Source: Pseudeuparius sepicola
Taxonomy: Eukaryota > Arthropoda > Insecta > Coleoptera > Anthribidae
Reading direction: 5' to 3'
Assembly (NCBI GenBank): GCA_963920635.1
Contig: OY987301.1
Location: 45,483,820 to 45,547,819, forward strand
Length of the DNA stretch: 64,000 nt
In this document: piece by piece, positions 1 through 10,259 of the stretch
Position numbering within the stretch: the first letter of the stretch is position 1
Layout of the letters: the number at the start of each line of letters is the position of its first letter
Made by a program: the position numbers and the translations under genes
Notes under the pieces: model-generated
Databases searched by the model: none
What the model saw: only the letters and a program-made list of their open reading frames with translations
Told to the model about the DNA's origin: nothing

Positions 1-747
1 AGGGCGTTTTTCAAAAATGTGCGTTTTTGAAAAGTGGCCGTAACTTTTTTCGTGTTGAAAATTTTGGGTTTCTGTAAAAACATTCCTAAAGCACTTTTTT
101 ACGTAGAATCCAATGTTGCTCCAACTCTTTTTTTCAAGTCAATGGTTTAAGAGTTACCGATGAAAAAAGTTATATTTTAAATGGAACATCCTGTATATTT
201 TGCATTTTTTAATAGAGCAAAAAATTACCATTCCAAAAATATATAACACTTAATGATTTACTTAAGTAGATATCAATTACTAATAGCTTTTATGATTTCA
301 TGTGTATAAATTACACAAAAATATAAAAATCTTTACACTGCCTAAACAGCTTAACTGATAATTTGGCAGGCAACAGTAAACATTTTTCCACGATTGTTTC
401 ATTGTCTCACCATCCAAAGCCTACTAGTTGAAAGGGCGGGCTTCCAATTATACACATGAAATCATAAAAGCTTTTAGTAATTGATAACTACTGAAGTAAA
501 TCATTAAGTGTTATATATTTTTGGAATGGTAATTTTTTGCTCTATTAAAAAATGTAAAAATATACTGGGTGTTCCATTTAAAAAATATTTTTTTTCATCA
601 GTAAATCTTAAACCGTAGTAAAAATGTAGTAGCAGCATTGGATTCTAGTAAAAAAGTGCTTTAGGAAAGTTTTTACAGAAATACAAAATTTTCAACCCGA
701 AAAAAGTTACGGCCACTTTTCGAAAACGCACATTTTCAAAAAACGCC
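1..747. repeat. Long palindromic repeat, possibly cut by the window edge
   Basis: The arms at about 1-309 and 449-747 are reverse complements with scattered mismatches. For example AGGGCGTTTTTCAAAAATG at position 1 is mirrored by the end at 747, and the tract around 225-309 is mirrored at 449-538. The spacer is about 140 bp. Within the arms, motifs resembling the 'CAGGGTG' MITE ends (near 190 and 565) sit symmetrically, so the whole unit was copied as a palindrome. No coding sequence is seen. It is probably a foldback or MITE-type element. Confidence 0.8.
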
Positions 748-1004
748 CTGTAACTCATGAACGGTCACAGATATCGATTTGCGCTTTTCGCCATTAAGTT
801 TATCATAAAAAATGAGCCTCAGACACCGATATCAGTTTTCGTCTATCTCCGTCGAAAACAGGATTTTCCCTTTAAAAGTGTCCAATTTGGCCCACCCTGT
901 ACATACACACTTAAAAAAATGGTTAACGGTTAACCGGTTATTTTACCTGGAAGTTTAACTGGGATCGGATCGGTTAACTGGGACTAAAATATTTTATTAT
1001 TATT

Positions 1005-1110
1005 AGGTTACATTTTGATACTGATGATACATTTTGATACTGATACTGATGATATATTTTTATACTGATACTGATGATACATTTTGATACTGATACTGAT
1101 ATAGAAGTAA
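1005..1110. repeat. Imperfect tandem repeat (GATACTGAT / ACATTTT units)
   Basis: A short minisatellite of alternating 'catttttgata' and 'ctgatactgat' blocks, about four imperfect copies. The preceding 900-960 stretch has TTAACCGGTTA/GGTTAACTGG palindromic words. Confidence 0.75.
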
Positions 1111-1196
1111 AAAGAACGTGCCGACCTATAACAGAAATGGGTAAATCTGTTTTTACAATAGCGTATCACAAATAGACTTTGGTTTTATCGACTAGA

Positions 1197-1605
1197 ATGA
1201 AACAGATGTATCAAAAAAGTTTGAAATTTTTATGCACCTGATTGAAGATGCATTCAATCAAGCTTTTCCTCTCAAAACATATAAAGTCAAACAACACTCA
1301 AATAATACCCACAGTTGGTTCAACACCAATTTAAAAAACATGAGAGAACATTTATATTTGTTAAATGATCTATACCTCGGATCTATATAAACTGTCCTAC
1401 AGAAAATTTACTAAAATTTAAAAATTCTTATAGAATAGAATACAAGAATGCTATTAAGAAGGCAAAAATTTACTCCAATGGTAACATAATAAAAAAATTC
1501 ACAAACCCCATTGGGTGCATGTGGGATATCATAAATCAAAACTGCGGTAAAAAGACTTGTCTCGAGTCTTTTTGTTGCAAAATGAAAAGATACCCTGAAA
1601 TGATG
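1197..1605 (+). pseudogene. Non-LTR retrotransposon (LINE) fragment, linker between endonuclease and RT
   Basis: Conceptual translation on the + strand gives LINE-like text in two frames. The first (about 1203-1395) contains 'FNQAFPLKTYKVKQ' and 'SWFNTNLKNMREHLYLLNDLY'-type sequence. The second (about 1420-1565) contains 'YKNAIKKAKIYSNGN' and 'NPIGCMWDIINQNCGKK'. These are the conserved words between the endonuclease and RT domains of Jockey/CR1-like LINEs. The frames are separated by stops and a shift near 1385, so this is a dead fragment. No RT palm motif follows on this strand. The link to the opposite-strand LINE fragment at 2143 is unknown. Confidence 0.7.
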
Positions 1606-1639
1606 GACCTGCAAGACCAAAAAAATATCCTCAAAAAAG

Positions 1640-2140
1640 TTTGAGCAAAAAAATTAATAGGGGTTGTTAGTTTTTACCCTTTTTTAGGGCACTGTGTAAA
1701 TGAATAAACTACCCTAAGGCGTCTTCCAGTAAGTAGATAACACATACCAAATTTCAAATTTTTAAGTAGCGCCGTTATTGAGATATAAATAAAAAAAAAA
1801 CTTTTGGGTCACCCTGTAGACCCGAATAACTTGGCAAGGTAAGCCCAAATCGAAAAATTTTATATGAAAGGCCCCCCTTAAAACCACCTGCCGAACTCCC
1901 GTTTAAAGTATTTACTATGCATTCCGACTCATCCGTATAACTATTACAAATTACCTAAGTTAAGTTTGTTTTTATTTTATTGATTGTTTCGTCTCAGAAT
2001 TAAAGTTTATTTATTTTAATTTTTGCATTTATTTTGCTATAAATATTCTATTTTATTTTTTCTATTTATGTTCATTTTTTCTTTCAACCTAAGAAGGGGC
2101 CCCAAAAAAATCCTGCCTCCGGGCCCATATTTTGAAGTTA
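1640..2140. other. Gene-free repeat-like stretch
   Basis: No gene is seen. It includes 'accaaaaaaatatcctcaaa' at about 1617, a short tract also present at 19.84 kb and 39.78 kb, and a 'caccctgtag' MITE-end motif near 1810. It looks like old MITE debris. Confidence 0.4.
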
Positions 2141-2142
2141 TG

Positions 2143-2343
2143 CTACTGGTCATTTATATAAACTAACAACAAAATTGGAGACAAAACTGTACCCTGTGGC
2201 ACATCGCAGGGAATTTCACTGTACGCTAATTTTCGATCCCCACTCTTCTTATTTCCCTCTATATAACTTTTGAACCAGTCTAAGTAAGTTCCTTCTGATT
2301 CCTGCATTTGATACCTTAATTGCTTTTGGTTGCCTTTTAACAA
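2143..2343 (-). pseudogene. LINE reverse-transcriptase fragment
   Basis: The minus-strand frame contains 'YSEIPCDVPQGTVLSPILL' followed by 'VYINDQ'. This is RT block 4 of non-LTR retrotransposons (consensus VPQGSVLGPLLFxIYINDL), preceded by the usual 'WFKSYIEGN' segment. It is only about 66 codons long. The F/YADD active-site block that should lie further along is absent, so the fragment is truncated. It lies about 300 bp upstream of the FLAD1-like exon, so it probably sits in an intron of that gene, antisense to it. Confidence 0.8.
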
Positions 2344-2664
2344 TTAATACTGACAAAAAATATATTCAAAATCGAAAATGGTTAAGAATATCTAAATTAA
2401 ACAAAAATGCATTGTTCACGATAACAAGTATGCTTTTTCATAAATTCTTATTTACCATACTAGAAAATCTCAGCATGCCAATTTTCAAGTTCGTCCTATG
2501 AAAACTTTAAAAGTTATTAGGAAATTAAGAAAATTAAGCACCCTATACCTCATTAACGAGCAACATTTTGTATAAGGCACGGGATTTTCCATTTGCAATG
2601 AATCACCTTATATACGAGTATGGTCCATTTTGATGTTCAGGTTTTTTTATCCCCTTTGTTTCAG

Positions 2665-3123
2665 ATTCCAAAATCTGCCAAACTGACATTCAATGCATCA
2701 GATGGGTCAAAGATGAAGTACCCAAACGTTTCGGTACAAAATGTCTACATGTTTCCTGGGATACCTGAGCTTTGCAAAAAGTTATTTATGGGAGTAGGCA
2801 AATCTCTGTTCAAATCCAGCAGGAGATTTTACTGTAAGAGCGTGTACTGCAACTTAACTGAAGACAAGATTGTACAGGCACTTGATACGATAGTAAAGGA
2901 GTTTCCGAATGTTCAGTTTGGATCTTATCCGAAATTATATAATAGGTAGGTATAGGTTGTTAAAAAAGTTGAAAATAGCATAAATTTTAAACTATTTCTT
3001 TTCAGTATCTACAAAGTAAAGGTGACAATACAATCGTGTTGTCAAAACTCGACAGAAAAAGCATATAAAATGCTTTTGACTCTTATTCCTAGTAAATATG
3101 TTGTGCAATTGGATGATTTGTAA
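2665..3123 (+). CDS. FLAD1: FLAD1-like FAD synthase, molybdopterin-binding domain: last two exons
   Basis: Two exons, 2665-2945 and 3006-3123 (stop TAA 3121-3123), joined in frame across a 60-bp intron. The acceptor is 'ctttgtttcag' at 2664, the donor 'AG|GTAGGTA' at 2945/2946, and the second acceptor 'tttcttttcag' at 3005. The protein has 'NVYMFPGIPELCKKLF', 'FPNVQFGSYPKLYN' and 'YKVKVTIQS', hallmarks of the C-terminal part of the MoaB/CinA-like (MoCF_biosynth) domain found at the N-terminus of eukaryotic FAD synthase (FLAD1). In that family this domain has been linked to FAD/nucleotide hydrolysis, while a separate PAPS-reductase-like domain makes FAD from FMN and ATP. Here the frame ends right after the first domain ('VVQLDDL' then stop). 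So this is either a single-domain paralogue or an isoform end. Upstream exons lie outside the window or are hidden in repeats. Family assignment is confident; catalytic capacity cannot be judged from the tail. Confidence 0.8.
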
Positions 3124-3382
3124 ATATCTAGCTAATTATTATATTTGAGCTATTTATTATATTATTTTGATTTCATGTTTATATATTATAAATATAAGTA
3201 TTCTACAATATTATTTCCTGATCAATGAGACACAATTTTATAGTTACCACACATTGTTACCACACGGCAATGGGTAAAATTTCCAGAATTTTTTCCTCCA
3301 GGCTGGGGCTACCTAGTAGCATAGACAAATATTTTGCATAAAATTTTATAAAAAAACAAAAAGTAAACTAAATTAAGACACC
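3124..3382 (+). other. Probable 3' UTR / flank of the FLAD1-like gene
   Basis: AT-rich sequence after the stop codon. No canonical AATAAA is seen close by; 'aatata' variants occur near 3190. Nothing else is recognised. Confidence 0.35.
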
Positions 3383-3653
3383 TGGATCTCAGTTTAGTAT
3401 TGAGTCCTAAAAATTGTAAGACATAATTTATCCATTTTAATTTGCTTTTGTTCCAAAATTAAAATTTGAAAGCTGGTGTGCCGGGATTTTTTGCAGACTG
3501 TTTCAACAATGCTTCCGACTATCTACATGGATTAAAAGAGACATACTAGATAGGCAGAAGCATTCTTGAAATCGTCCCCAAAAATCGCAGCACTCCAAAT
3601 TTCAAACTTTAATTTTTTGTCTTACAATTCTTAGTACTTGATCCAGAGCTGGG
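3383..3653. repeat. Imperfect inverted-repeat element (about 270 bp)
   Basis: The arm from 3383 (acctggatctcagtttagta) is mirrored by the arm ending near 3653 (agtacttgatcc). Inner pairs include 'cctaaaaattgtaagac' with 'gtcttacaattcttag' and 'gcagactgtttcaacaatgc' with the complement around 3553. A related stretch is at about 30060-30178, next to another MITE. Confidence 0.6.
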
Positions 3654-4030
3654 CAGATCTATTTAAAAAAGATCGTTTTAACAATGTAAGATCTAAGATC
3701 GCCATCTTGCTCTTAGATCTAGTTTTTTTTTGTTTCACTAAAGATTGTTTTTTTTTAAATATCGTTTCAAAAAGATCTGATCTTTGATCTTTTAAAGTTC
3801 TAAGATTGTTTTAAAGATCTAAGATCTTTAAAAGGATCTAAGATCTATTCCAAAAAAGGTCTTTTAAGAATTATTATGCTTTGAATCATCAGAGGGGGAA
3901 ACGAATTGTGCAGTGGTAGGGCGCCGGCCTATTTGCCAATGCTCAAGAAGATCTTAGATCGTTTTAAAAAAACTTAGATCAAAAATGATCTTTTATAAAA
4001 ATATCGTTTTTAGACTATCTTCGAGCTGTT
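3654..4030. mobile_element. hAT-type MITE-like repeat rich in AGATCT words
   Basis: It starts with CAGAGCTGGGCAGATCT, the same end (CAGAGCTGGGCA) as the hAT-type MITE at 31673 in this window. The interior is degenerate runs of AAGATCTAAGATC. The right end near 4020-4030 (cgagctgtta) is degraded and no target duplication was found, so the boundary is approximate. Confidence 0.5.
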
Positions 4031-4250
4031 ATTTTCATATACTTCTCATAAAATTGTTTTTTTTTATGTTATTATAAATCACAAATAGAGTTTTCTGAGC
4101 ATAATCATTACAAGAAGAAGTGGGTATAATAGAATAATTTTTAATTTTTTTCTTACTTGGATCACTTATCTGCTTTGTGGAAAAGGGTATTTTTCAGAAT
4201 GGATAAAAAAATAGCAACCATTATTAGCACCACATGCTTCACAGCAAATC

Positions 4251-6049
4251 CCAAGCAGCATTTTTAGTCGCCGTTACGTTCCGGCGACTTTTGTTTGTAA
4301 CTTTAAAGTTGTGATTACTACTGATAGGAACGTAATTACTATGTTCCTATTATGTCCCTGTGACCAAAATGGGGAACATTTTGAGGGTGATAGATATGTA
4401 ACGGCGACCACCTAGCAACTTACACCGCTACGACGCGCTTACGTTCCGGCAACGTGGTGGAGACGTAGCAGCGTGGTCACCGCTACTTTGTTGGATTTGT
4501 TTGCTTCTTTACATTCGCGTCATCACTTTGTCTTTGTCTAAATAATTAAAAAGTATTCTAGCCCAGCATCTACCGTCATTTTTCAATAACCGTGGAAAAT
4601 GGAAGTACCTAATATTTATTTTTAACTTATATCTATGAATAATGGTATGTATAAGAAAGGTATTAATTTGCTGATTTATTTCTCGTTGCTAGATTCAAGA
4701 AACTAAAACGATTGAAAATTTTCTGTCAAATATGACGTTGATAGATTGAAAAGTAACAACGCGCCCTCTCAAAATGCATGTTTTAACACTTTTTTATCGG
4801 GACGATAAATTACGAAAATGTGCGAAATTACCTAAAAATGCTGAAAAATGCTTTTTTAATATTTCTATAAGTGATGTGAGTTCATTTTTGCTCAATTTTC
4901 TCTTTTTTGGGACAATTTTGAAGAAATAACTATTTCAGTACCAAAGGAAATTGACATTTGATATTAATGACGTCTATCATTTTATAAGAAAATATGGCGT
5001 AATTTTCAGTAATTACTTCTAAGTATTATTTACCTTAAAATGGGTGTTTGAAGGCTTTGCCACTTAACTGGTAGTAACGGCAACTAGACTTTTTTCACTT
5101 TAAGGTAATTCTTACCTTTAAGACGAAAATTAGTTTTGATATTTTAAACTCTAAAGTCCCAATTACTACAAGAGAACTTCAAAGTTCCAGAAGCCTCGTT
5201 TAAGTTCCGAATGCTACTACTAGGTTCCATTTGGAACTTTAACCTATAATTTTTATATGTGAGTGTTGTTTTCAGCCGGTGTGTGTTTCGTGCTATAATT
5301 CGAAATGTTGATATTTAAAATTGTAGCCACTCAAGAGAAGCGTTTTGTAATTTTGTATTGAAGACAAGTGCTCGTGTTTCGATTCGTTTCATCCAACTGC
5401 TGCTATAATTTTCTATAAAATGTGAATGTGTGTCTATAATTTTTCTTCTTTCTAATAGCTGACATTTTCATCACTTTGCAAAAACGACCCAATCCTTCAA
5501 ACGATTGTAAGGAACTAAATGTAGTTTCCATTTTGGTCCCTATAGAAGTGACAGTTACTTAAAGTATTTTTTTGTAGTAATTGGAACTTTCTAGTAATTT
5601 TAAAATGGAGTGAGAAGTAAAACTTACCATACAGTAGTTTTCTCGAGTAGCGGGAAAGTTAATTTCACTTTAAATATGACTATATAGTTCCGTAACTTTG
5701 GAGCTATTTCTAAAGTCGCTAAGATGTAGAAGTTACTTTCACCGTTACCATAAAGTAATGAAAACTTTAAAGTGATAAACAAGTCACACAACAAAGTAAT
5801 TGTGACCATTGAATATAACTTTAGAGTTAACGTGACTTTAACGTAATTTTGCATGGTAACAATTCCGTTCCAGATACTTCAAAAACTACTTAGAAGTACT
5901 GAAACCATAAAGTTCCAACTTGTAGTAATAATTACTACGTAATTACTCATACTACAAATTAATAAGTCGATTTTTAAGTAATAATTACGTAATAATAACT
6001 ACTTATTCAAAGTTCCCATCTCAGTTACGGCAACTTTAATGCTGCTTGG
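4251..6049. mobile_element. Non-autonomous DNA transposon, 1.8 kb, with TIRs and subterminal repeat clouds
   Basis: The left end CCAAGCAGCATTTTTAGTCG (4251) matches the reverse complement of the right end (…TAATGCTGCTTGG, 6049), and the match continues into 'gttacggcaac'-type sequence. Both subterminal zones are packed with short palindromic words such as ACTTTAAAGT, GTAATTACT, TAGTAATAATTACTA and GGAACTT. No transposase-like frame is seen, so it would depend on an enzyme in trans. A target duplication is not clear. Confidence 0.65.
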
Positions 6050-6435
6050 TATTGCATAAAAAAGTTGAACGCATAAATAGTTTCATTTATAAAATTTAAG
6101 GTAACAATTCAAAAAATCATTTTAGTCCGGAGTTTAATCCCTATTTTAACATCCATTATCAGCAACAATAGTTTTGGGCTAGTTCTAGCGAATAAGAATC
6201 CAGAAAAGTAATTTCAGAACTGTTTTCAACTATTTAGATTGCCGAGAGCTGGTTGAGAATTGCTGTTGGAAAAATCCATTGTTTTTTCTTCCTCATCTCT
6301 CATCATGTTGGGCAAAAATCGTTATCTGAACAACTTAATCTCTATGGCAAACATGTGGCAAATGAAGATAAAAGGGGTGATAAATAGGTGGCTCCTATTG
6401 CAGCATGTTTTTATGTCTTGCATTTTCTCATACAT

Positions 6436-6572
6436 CAGTGTGACCCTCTTAAAACAGTAACACCCCATAAAATTTGTAATTTTGCCTTACCAAAAAAAAA
6501 AAAACGTTCCGAATTGGACAACAATTATTACAAATTGTATGGGGGTGTTCCGGTTTTAAGTGGGTCACACTG
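6436..6572. mobile_element. Short MITE (137 bp), CAGTGTGACCC ends
   Basis: The termini CAGTGTGACCCTCTTAAAAC (6436) and the inverse ending GTGGGTCACACTG (6572) pair over about 45 bp (also ACACCCCATA with TATGGGGGTGT). The loop holds a 13-A run. The end sequence resembles that of the 59814-60744 palindrome, so this is probably a Tc1/mariner-derived MITE. A TA follows the right end, but the left flank is 'at'. Confidence 0.65.
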
Positions 6573-6623
6573 TAAATTTAACGAAACTTCAATTTTCAAA
6601 AACTGCATTGACCCGGTTTGACA

Positions 6624-7245
6624 AGTCTGTACTTTGGTAGAAAAAGGGCCAATATAGAGTAAAAAGTACGTATTTTAAGATGATTCTAGCTATTTTAGTA
6701 TATTTAATTTTAGTTGCAAAAAAATGGACATTGGCCCCGAAAATAATATTGCGAATATGGACATTGGCCCTTTCTTCGAAAATAAAACAAGTTGTACACA
6801 CAAATTTTTTTTATTCAGTTTGATAACACCCACAACTTAAACACAAACTGTCTTCCACAGAACAGTCAAATACTATCGACCGAAATTTGAGGTTAGAATA
6901 CTAACCTCAAGACAAATTAGGGCCAATGTCCAAAAAAATAAAAATGACAAACGGCCAATGTCCTGATACTACGGACATTGGCCGTTTATTTTATATATCA
7001 GTTATAGCCTTGTCTAGATAGACAAGGGTTATAGTAAAAGGGCCGATGTCCACACATTGGCCCATTTTCTATTAAAACGAATTGGACTTAGGCCTTTTCC
7101 CACTTAAGATTACTTCAATACCATGTAACTTTGGACATTGGCCTCTTTTCTAACCAGAATATATCAACTGCTCAGTCTGATTATACCCTTAACTCCTAAA
7201 TGCAAATTTTGGACATTGGCCCTTTTTCTACCAAGGTACAGAAGT
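6624..7245. mobile_element. Inverted-repeat element with repeated GGACATTGGCC motif
   Basis: The outer arms pair: 'tctgtactttggtagaaaaa' (from 6626) with the complement of 'tttttctaccaaggtacaga' (to 7242). The 11-mer GGACATTGGCC, or its complement GGCCAATGTCC, or a one-base variant, recurs about nine times in both orientations (near 6647, 6725, 6759, 6920, 6952, 6973, 7040, 7133, 7211). A perfect palindromic pair lies at about 6951-6985. No coding capacity is seen. Confidence 0.7.
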
Positions 7246-7670
7246 ATGATAACTTCTTACACCGAATTTCGGTCGGATGTAAAAAGTTAAACTATCTAAA
7301 CTTAAACTACACCGGGCGACAGTTATATAAAAGACAGGTCAAGAAGAAAATTGCGAATAGTTATCTTTATCATACGCAGCACGTATATCTCAGAGTAGTC
7401 GCTAAAGTCCTCTGATTTTTCGCATTTTTGGTGATAATATACCTATTAAAATAATATAGATAATATAATATTATATTAATTAACATGGATCACTTCTGCA
7501 CTTGCTCCTTTAAAGTAAAAAACTGATCCAAGTAACACTGAGTGAATCATTATGCATCCCTTAATCTACCGATGCCAAGCTGTGAAAACCCTCAATGTTG
7601 CAAAATGCAAATTTTAAAACAGGAAAAAACTGTCTGAGGCTACCAGTACAGAATACCCATATACAGTGAC
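7246..7670. other. Gene-free AT-rich stretch
   Basis: Nothing recognisable; simple A/T-rich sequence with an 'ataatataatattatatta' tract near 7455. Confidence 0.3.
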
Positions 7671-7673
7671 CGG

Positions 7674-7934
7674 CAGAAAGTTGGACACAAAGCACATATC
7701 AAAATTTAAATATCTCTTTTTGGATACGAGCAAAGAAAATGGTAGATTCAAAAATGTCAAAATAAGTCAAGAGTAGAGTACCCTTATTTTTTAAAATAGG
7801 GTAAAAAGTTACTTACAAAAGTTGTTTGGAATCAAAGGTGGATGTCAGATTTAAAGTCACAGCCACCTAGTAAAAAAGAAATTTAACTTTTTTGTATTTT
7901 TTTCGACAACCCTGTGTATTACAAAAAACAAAAT
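7674..7934. repeat. Tc1/mariner-type element end and body fragment
   Basis: Begins TA|CAGTGACCGGCAGAAAGTTGG, with the layout of the TA|CAGTGTCCTCCAAAAAGTT end at 44602. No mirrored right end was found, so only one terminus is preserved. It runs into the tRNA-like sequence at 7935. Confidence 0.45.
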
Positions 7935-8006
7935 ACCAACACCAGGGTTCGAACCTACGAACATAGGAATTAATGTCGACGCTCTTACCAACTAAGCTAT
8001 CGAAGC
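7935..8006 (-). repeat. tRNA-like sequence, probably a tRNA-derived SINE head or decayed tRNA
   Basis: On the - strand a 72-nt segment has a good A box (TAGCTTAGTTGG) and B box (GGTTCGAACCC) with correct spacing and a pairable D arm (GCTT/GAGC). The anticodon stem (TCGAC against CCTAT) and most of the acceptor stem do not pair, and no CCA is needed or seen. The internal RNA polymerase III promoter is therefore preserved while the cloverleaf is not, as in SINE heads. The loop would read TAA at the anticodon. Confidence 0.6.
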
Positions 8007-10258
8007 ACTTGAAAAATATTGCCTAAAACAGTGTAAGCTAGAATCTCGATGACGTCACAGAAATAAATAGAAATAAAATAAAGGGTGCCTAAAAATTCAT
8101 ATAACGGATGGGACAAAGCCAAAAGGATCTTAATCGTCTCAAGAAAAGACTCTATTGTGATTTCCCAAAAACCTTGGTCCAAGTTTTATTATTCGGGAGT
8201 ATCTGTACCGTAGTAATAACGTAATATTGACGCTAATTTTATTACTTATTTTTATTATGTCATTTTTTATGTATTTATAAAGTTATATTTCCGTAAATTG
8301 AGCTACGTATTTGTTACGTTATTAAAATAACGCAAAATTGACGTTATAGGTAATTCGTGGTTAGCTGGGTATCATAGTAATGACGTTATTTTAACGCTAC
8401 TCTTGAAACGTAATTTCTTTACGTATTTTTTATGTTATAAAAATACGTTAAATTGACGTTATACATCAAATGTGGTTAACTGGGTCCTACTATACAATTT
8501 CAAATTTAAATGTTTTTATAATTCTGCTTTAATATATATAGGTATTTTACGAGGTATCTCATGTATTTATTTTCCTTTCATTTTTCTTAAAATAAACCCT
8601 TTCTCTAAAATCAGTTTTGGTGTTTTTTAAGGTATTTGTACATGTAATATAAATGCATATTATTGCATATTTTAAATAAAAATGATGCATATATATATAT
8701 GCGCATATTTCGATTGAAATTAAATGCATATATTCCGCCCTTTAGTAATATGAAAGGTCTTAATAGAGATCTTTAGAGCTACTTCTTTATGACGTTAAGG
8801 TATCTTTGAATTTACACGACCTAAATGGACTTATAAAAGTCAGATTCAATTAAGTCAGATAAAAGTTGTATGAAAAGTCATGAAAACCTGTTTCCAACGT
8901 CCATATTCAGTCATAAAGGAGCTGTAGTAAAAAGGGCGATACGTCTAAGTATATAGACAAGTTGTATTATTGGTCGCAAGAACGTCTTCAGTTTTTTTTA
9001 TGCAACTTTAAATGTTACTTGGGCAACTTTTCATGCTGTGCTAAAAAAACTTCAAATCTAAAAAAATTTGCATGCCCTCAGGGAAGAGCCGAAGAAGACC
9101 CGCCTGTGTAATTTGCTGAAACTATTGAGCATCTGGATGGATAAAGCTTCTCAGTGCCATTAATTTTCAATATAAAAGTTTTCCTATGTCCTATGTCTTA
9201 AAATAAACATGCCATGGCTATTAATAGTTTTGCTCAATTTGAGGTTTTTTTACACTGGGCGACAAGTTGGCCATGGATGCCGATTTTTTTTCAGCACCAC
9301 TTAGCTTTTCAAAATTGCCACATTTTTGTTCCTTGCGCTCTTGGGCTTTTTTTGTACCTATGACGCAAAATAAGCGAGAAAATTGCGGTGGTAGGTAGTC
9401 CTAAAAAATCATCCTGTATAGGGTATAGGTCTGTGCCGTCTGTGGTTCTTGTGTTATGTGGGTTCTTGGTACTCAAAAATGTTTTTAGCCCCTTTTATTA
9501 TATAATATTATAGCTAATATGGTAAAAAAGGAACGATACTATACACATTGAATCGACGTGTCCAAGTACATACCTTGAATAATAGATGGCACTGAGCATA
9601 CCAATCATAAATTTGTTTGTTTGGATTTGGATCCGCGTTTCGCGATCCCGTCCCTGTGTTGCTTGAAATTCAAGTGTGCCGGTTATTATTACTGATTGCC
9701 AACGTTTTAAAAACGTTTTTACTCGTGTTTTGTAGTAATTTCATGTAATAAGAATGTTTTAATCAATTCCGGAAGACACAGAACTGTATAACGTATTGTA
9801 TTTCGTCTAGAAATCGGAAATCGGCCCTTGATAAAAGTAGGTATATTGTTTTTGACAAGACCGGCGACCTGTAGCTGCTTCAACAAGCTCTTGGTAAGTG
9901 TTATATCAGTATGCAATTTAACAATGAGTTATTAATTAGAAAAATACGAGCCCTTCTGTGATTTTCATTCCTATTCTATATTCCTGCTGCTGTGTACCCA
10001 ACATAACCTATCAAAGCAGGAACAGTAGGCAGGCACTCGCGTACAGGTTGTTCGAATAACGTTGCACTTTTAATCGTTTGAAATAATGTATTTTCTATTT
10101 TTCGCCTAAAAGTATTCCTCGCCTGCTTATTATACCTATCTATATAGGTAATCATTTAGCATAGGAGGGCAGATCCGGATTCTACTGGTCAATTTACGAC
10201 GCATACCTACGCATATAACTATTCGGATTATTCTGAGCGGTATAAAAAGATAAAAAAA
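8007..10258. other. Gene-poor stretch with degenerate short repeats
   Basis: At 8205-8490 there are repeated 'taacgt(c)aattttaacgtta'-type words and two copies of 'gtggttaRctgggt' (about 8358 and 8473), suggesting decayed inverted-repeat elements. An (AT) tract lies at 8690. From 9000 to 10250 no gene, RNA or clear repeat was recognised. Confidence 0.35.
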
Positions 10259-10259
10259 A

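Noticed and set aside
5624..5854. 76-codon minus frame inside the 4251-6049 element as a transposon gene.
   Set aside because: It is composed of the element's short palindromic words and has no transposase motif.
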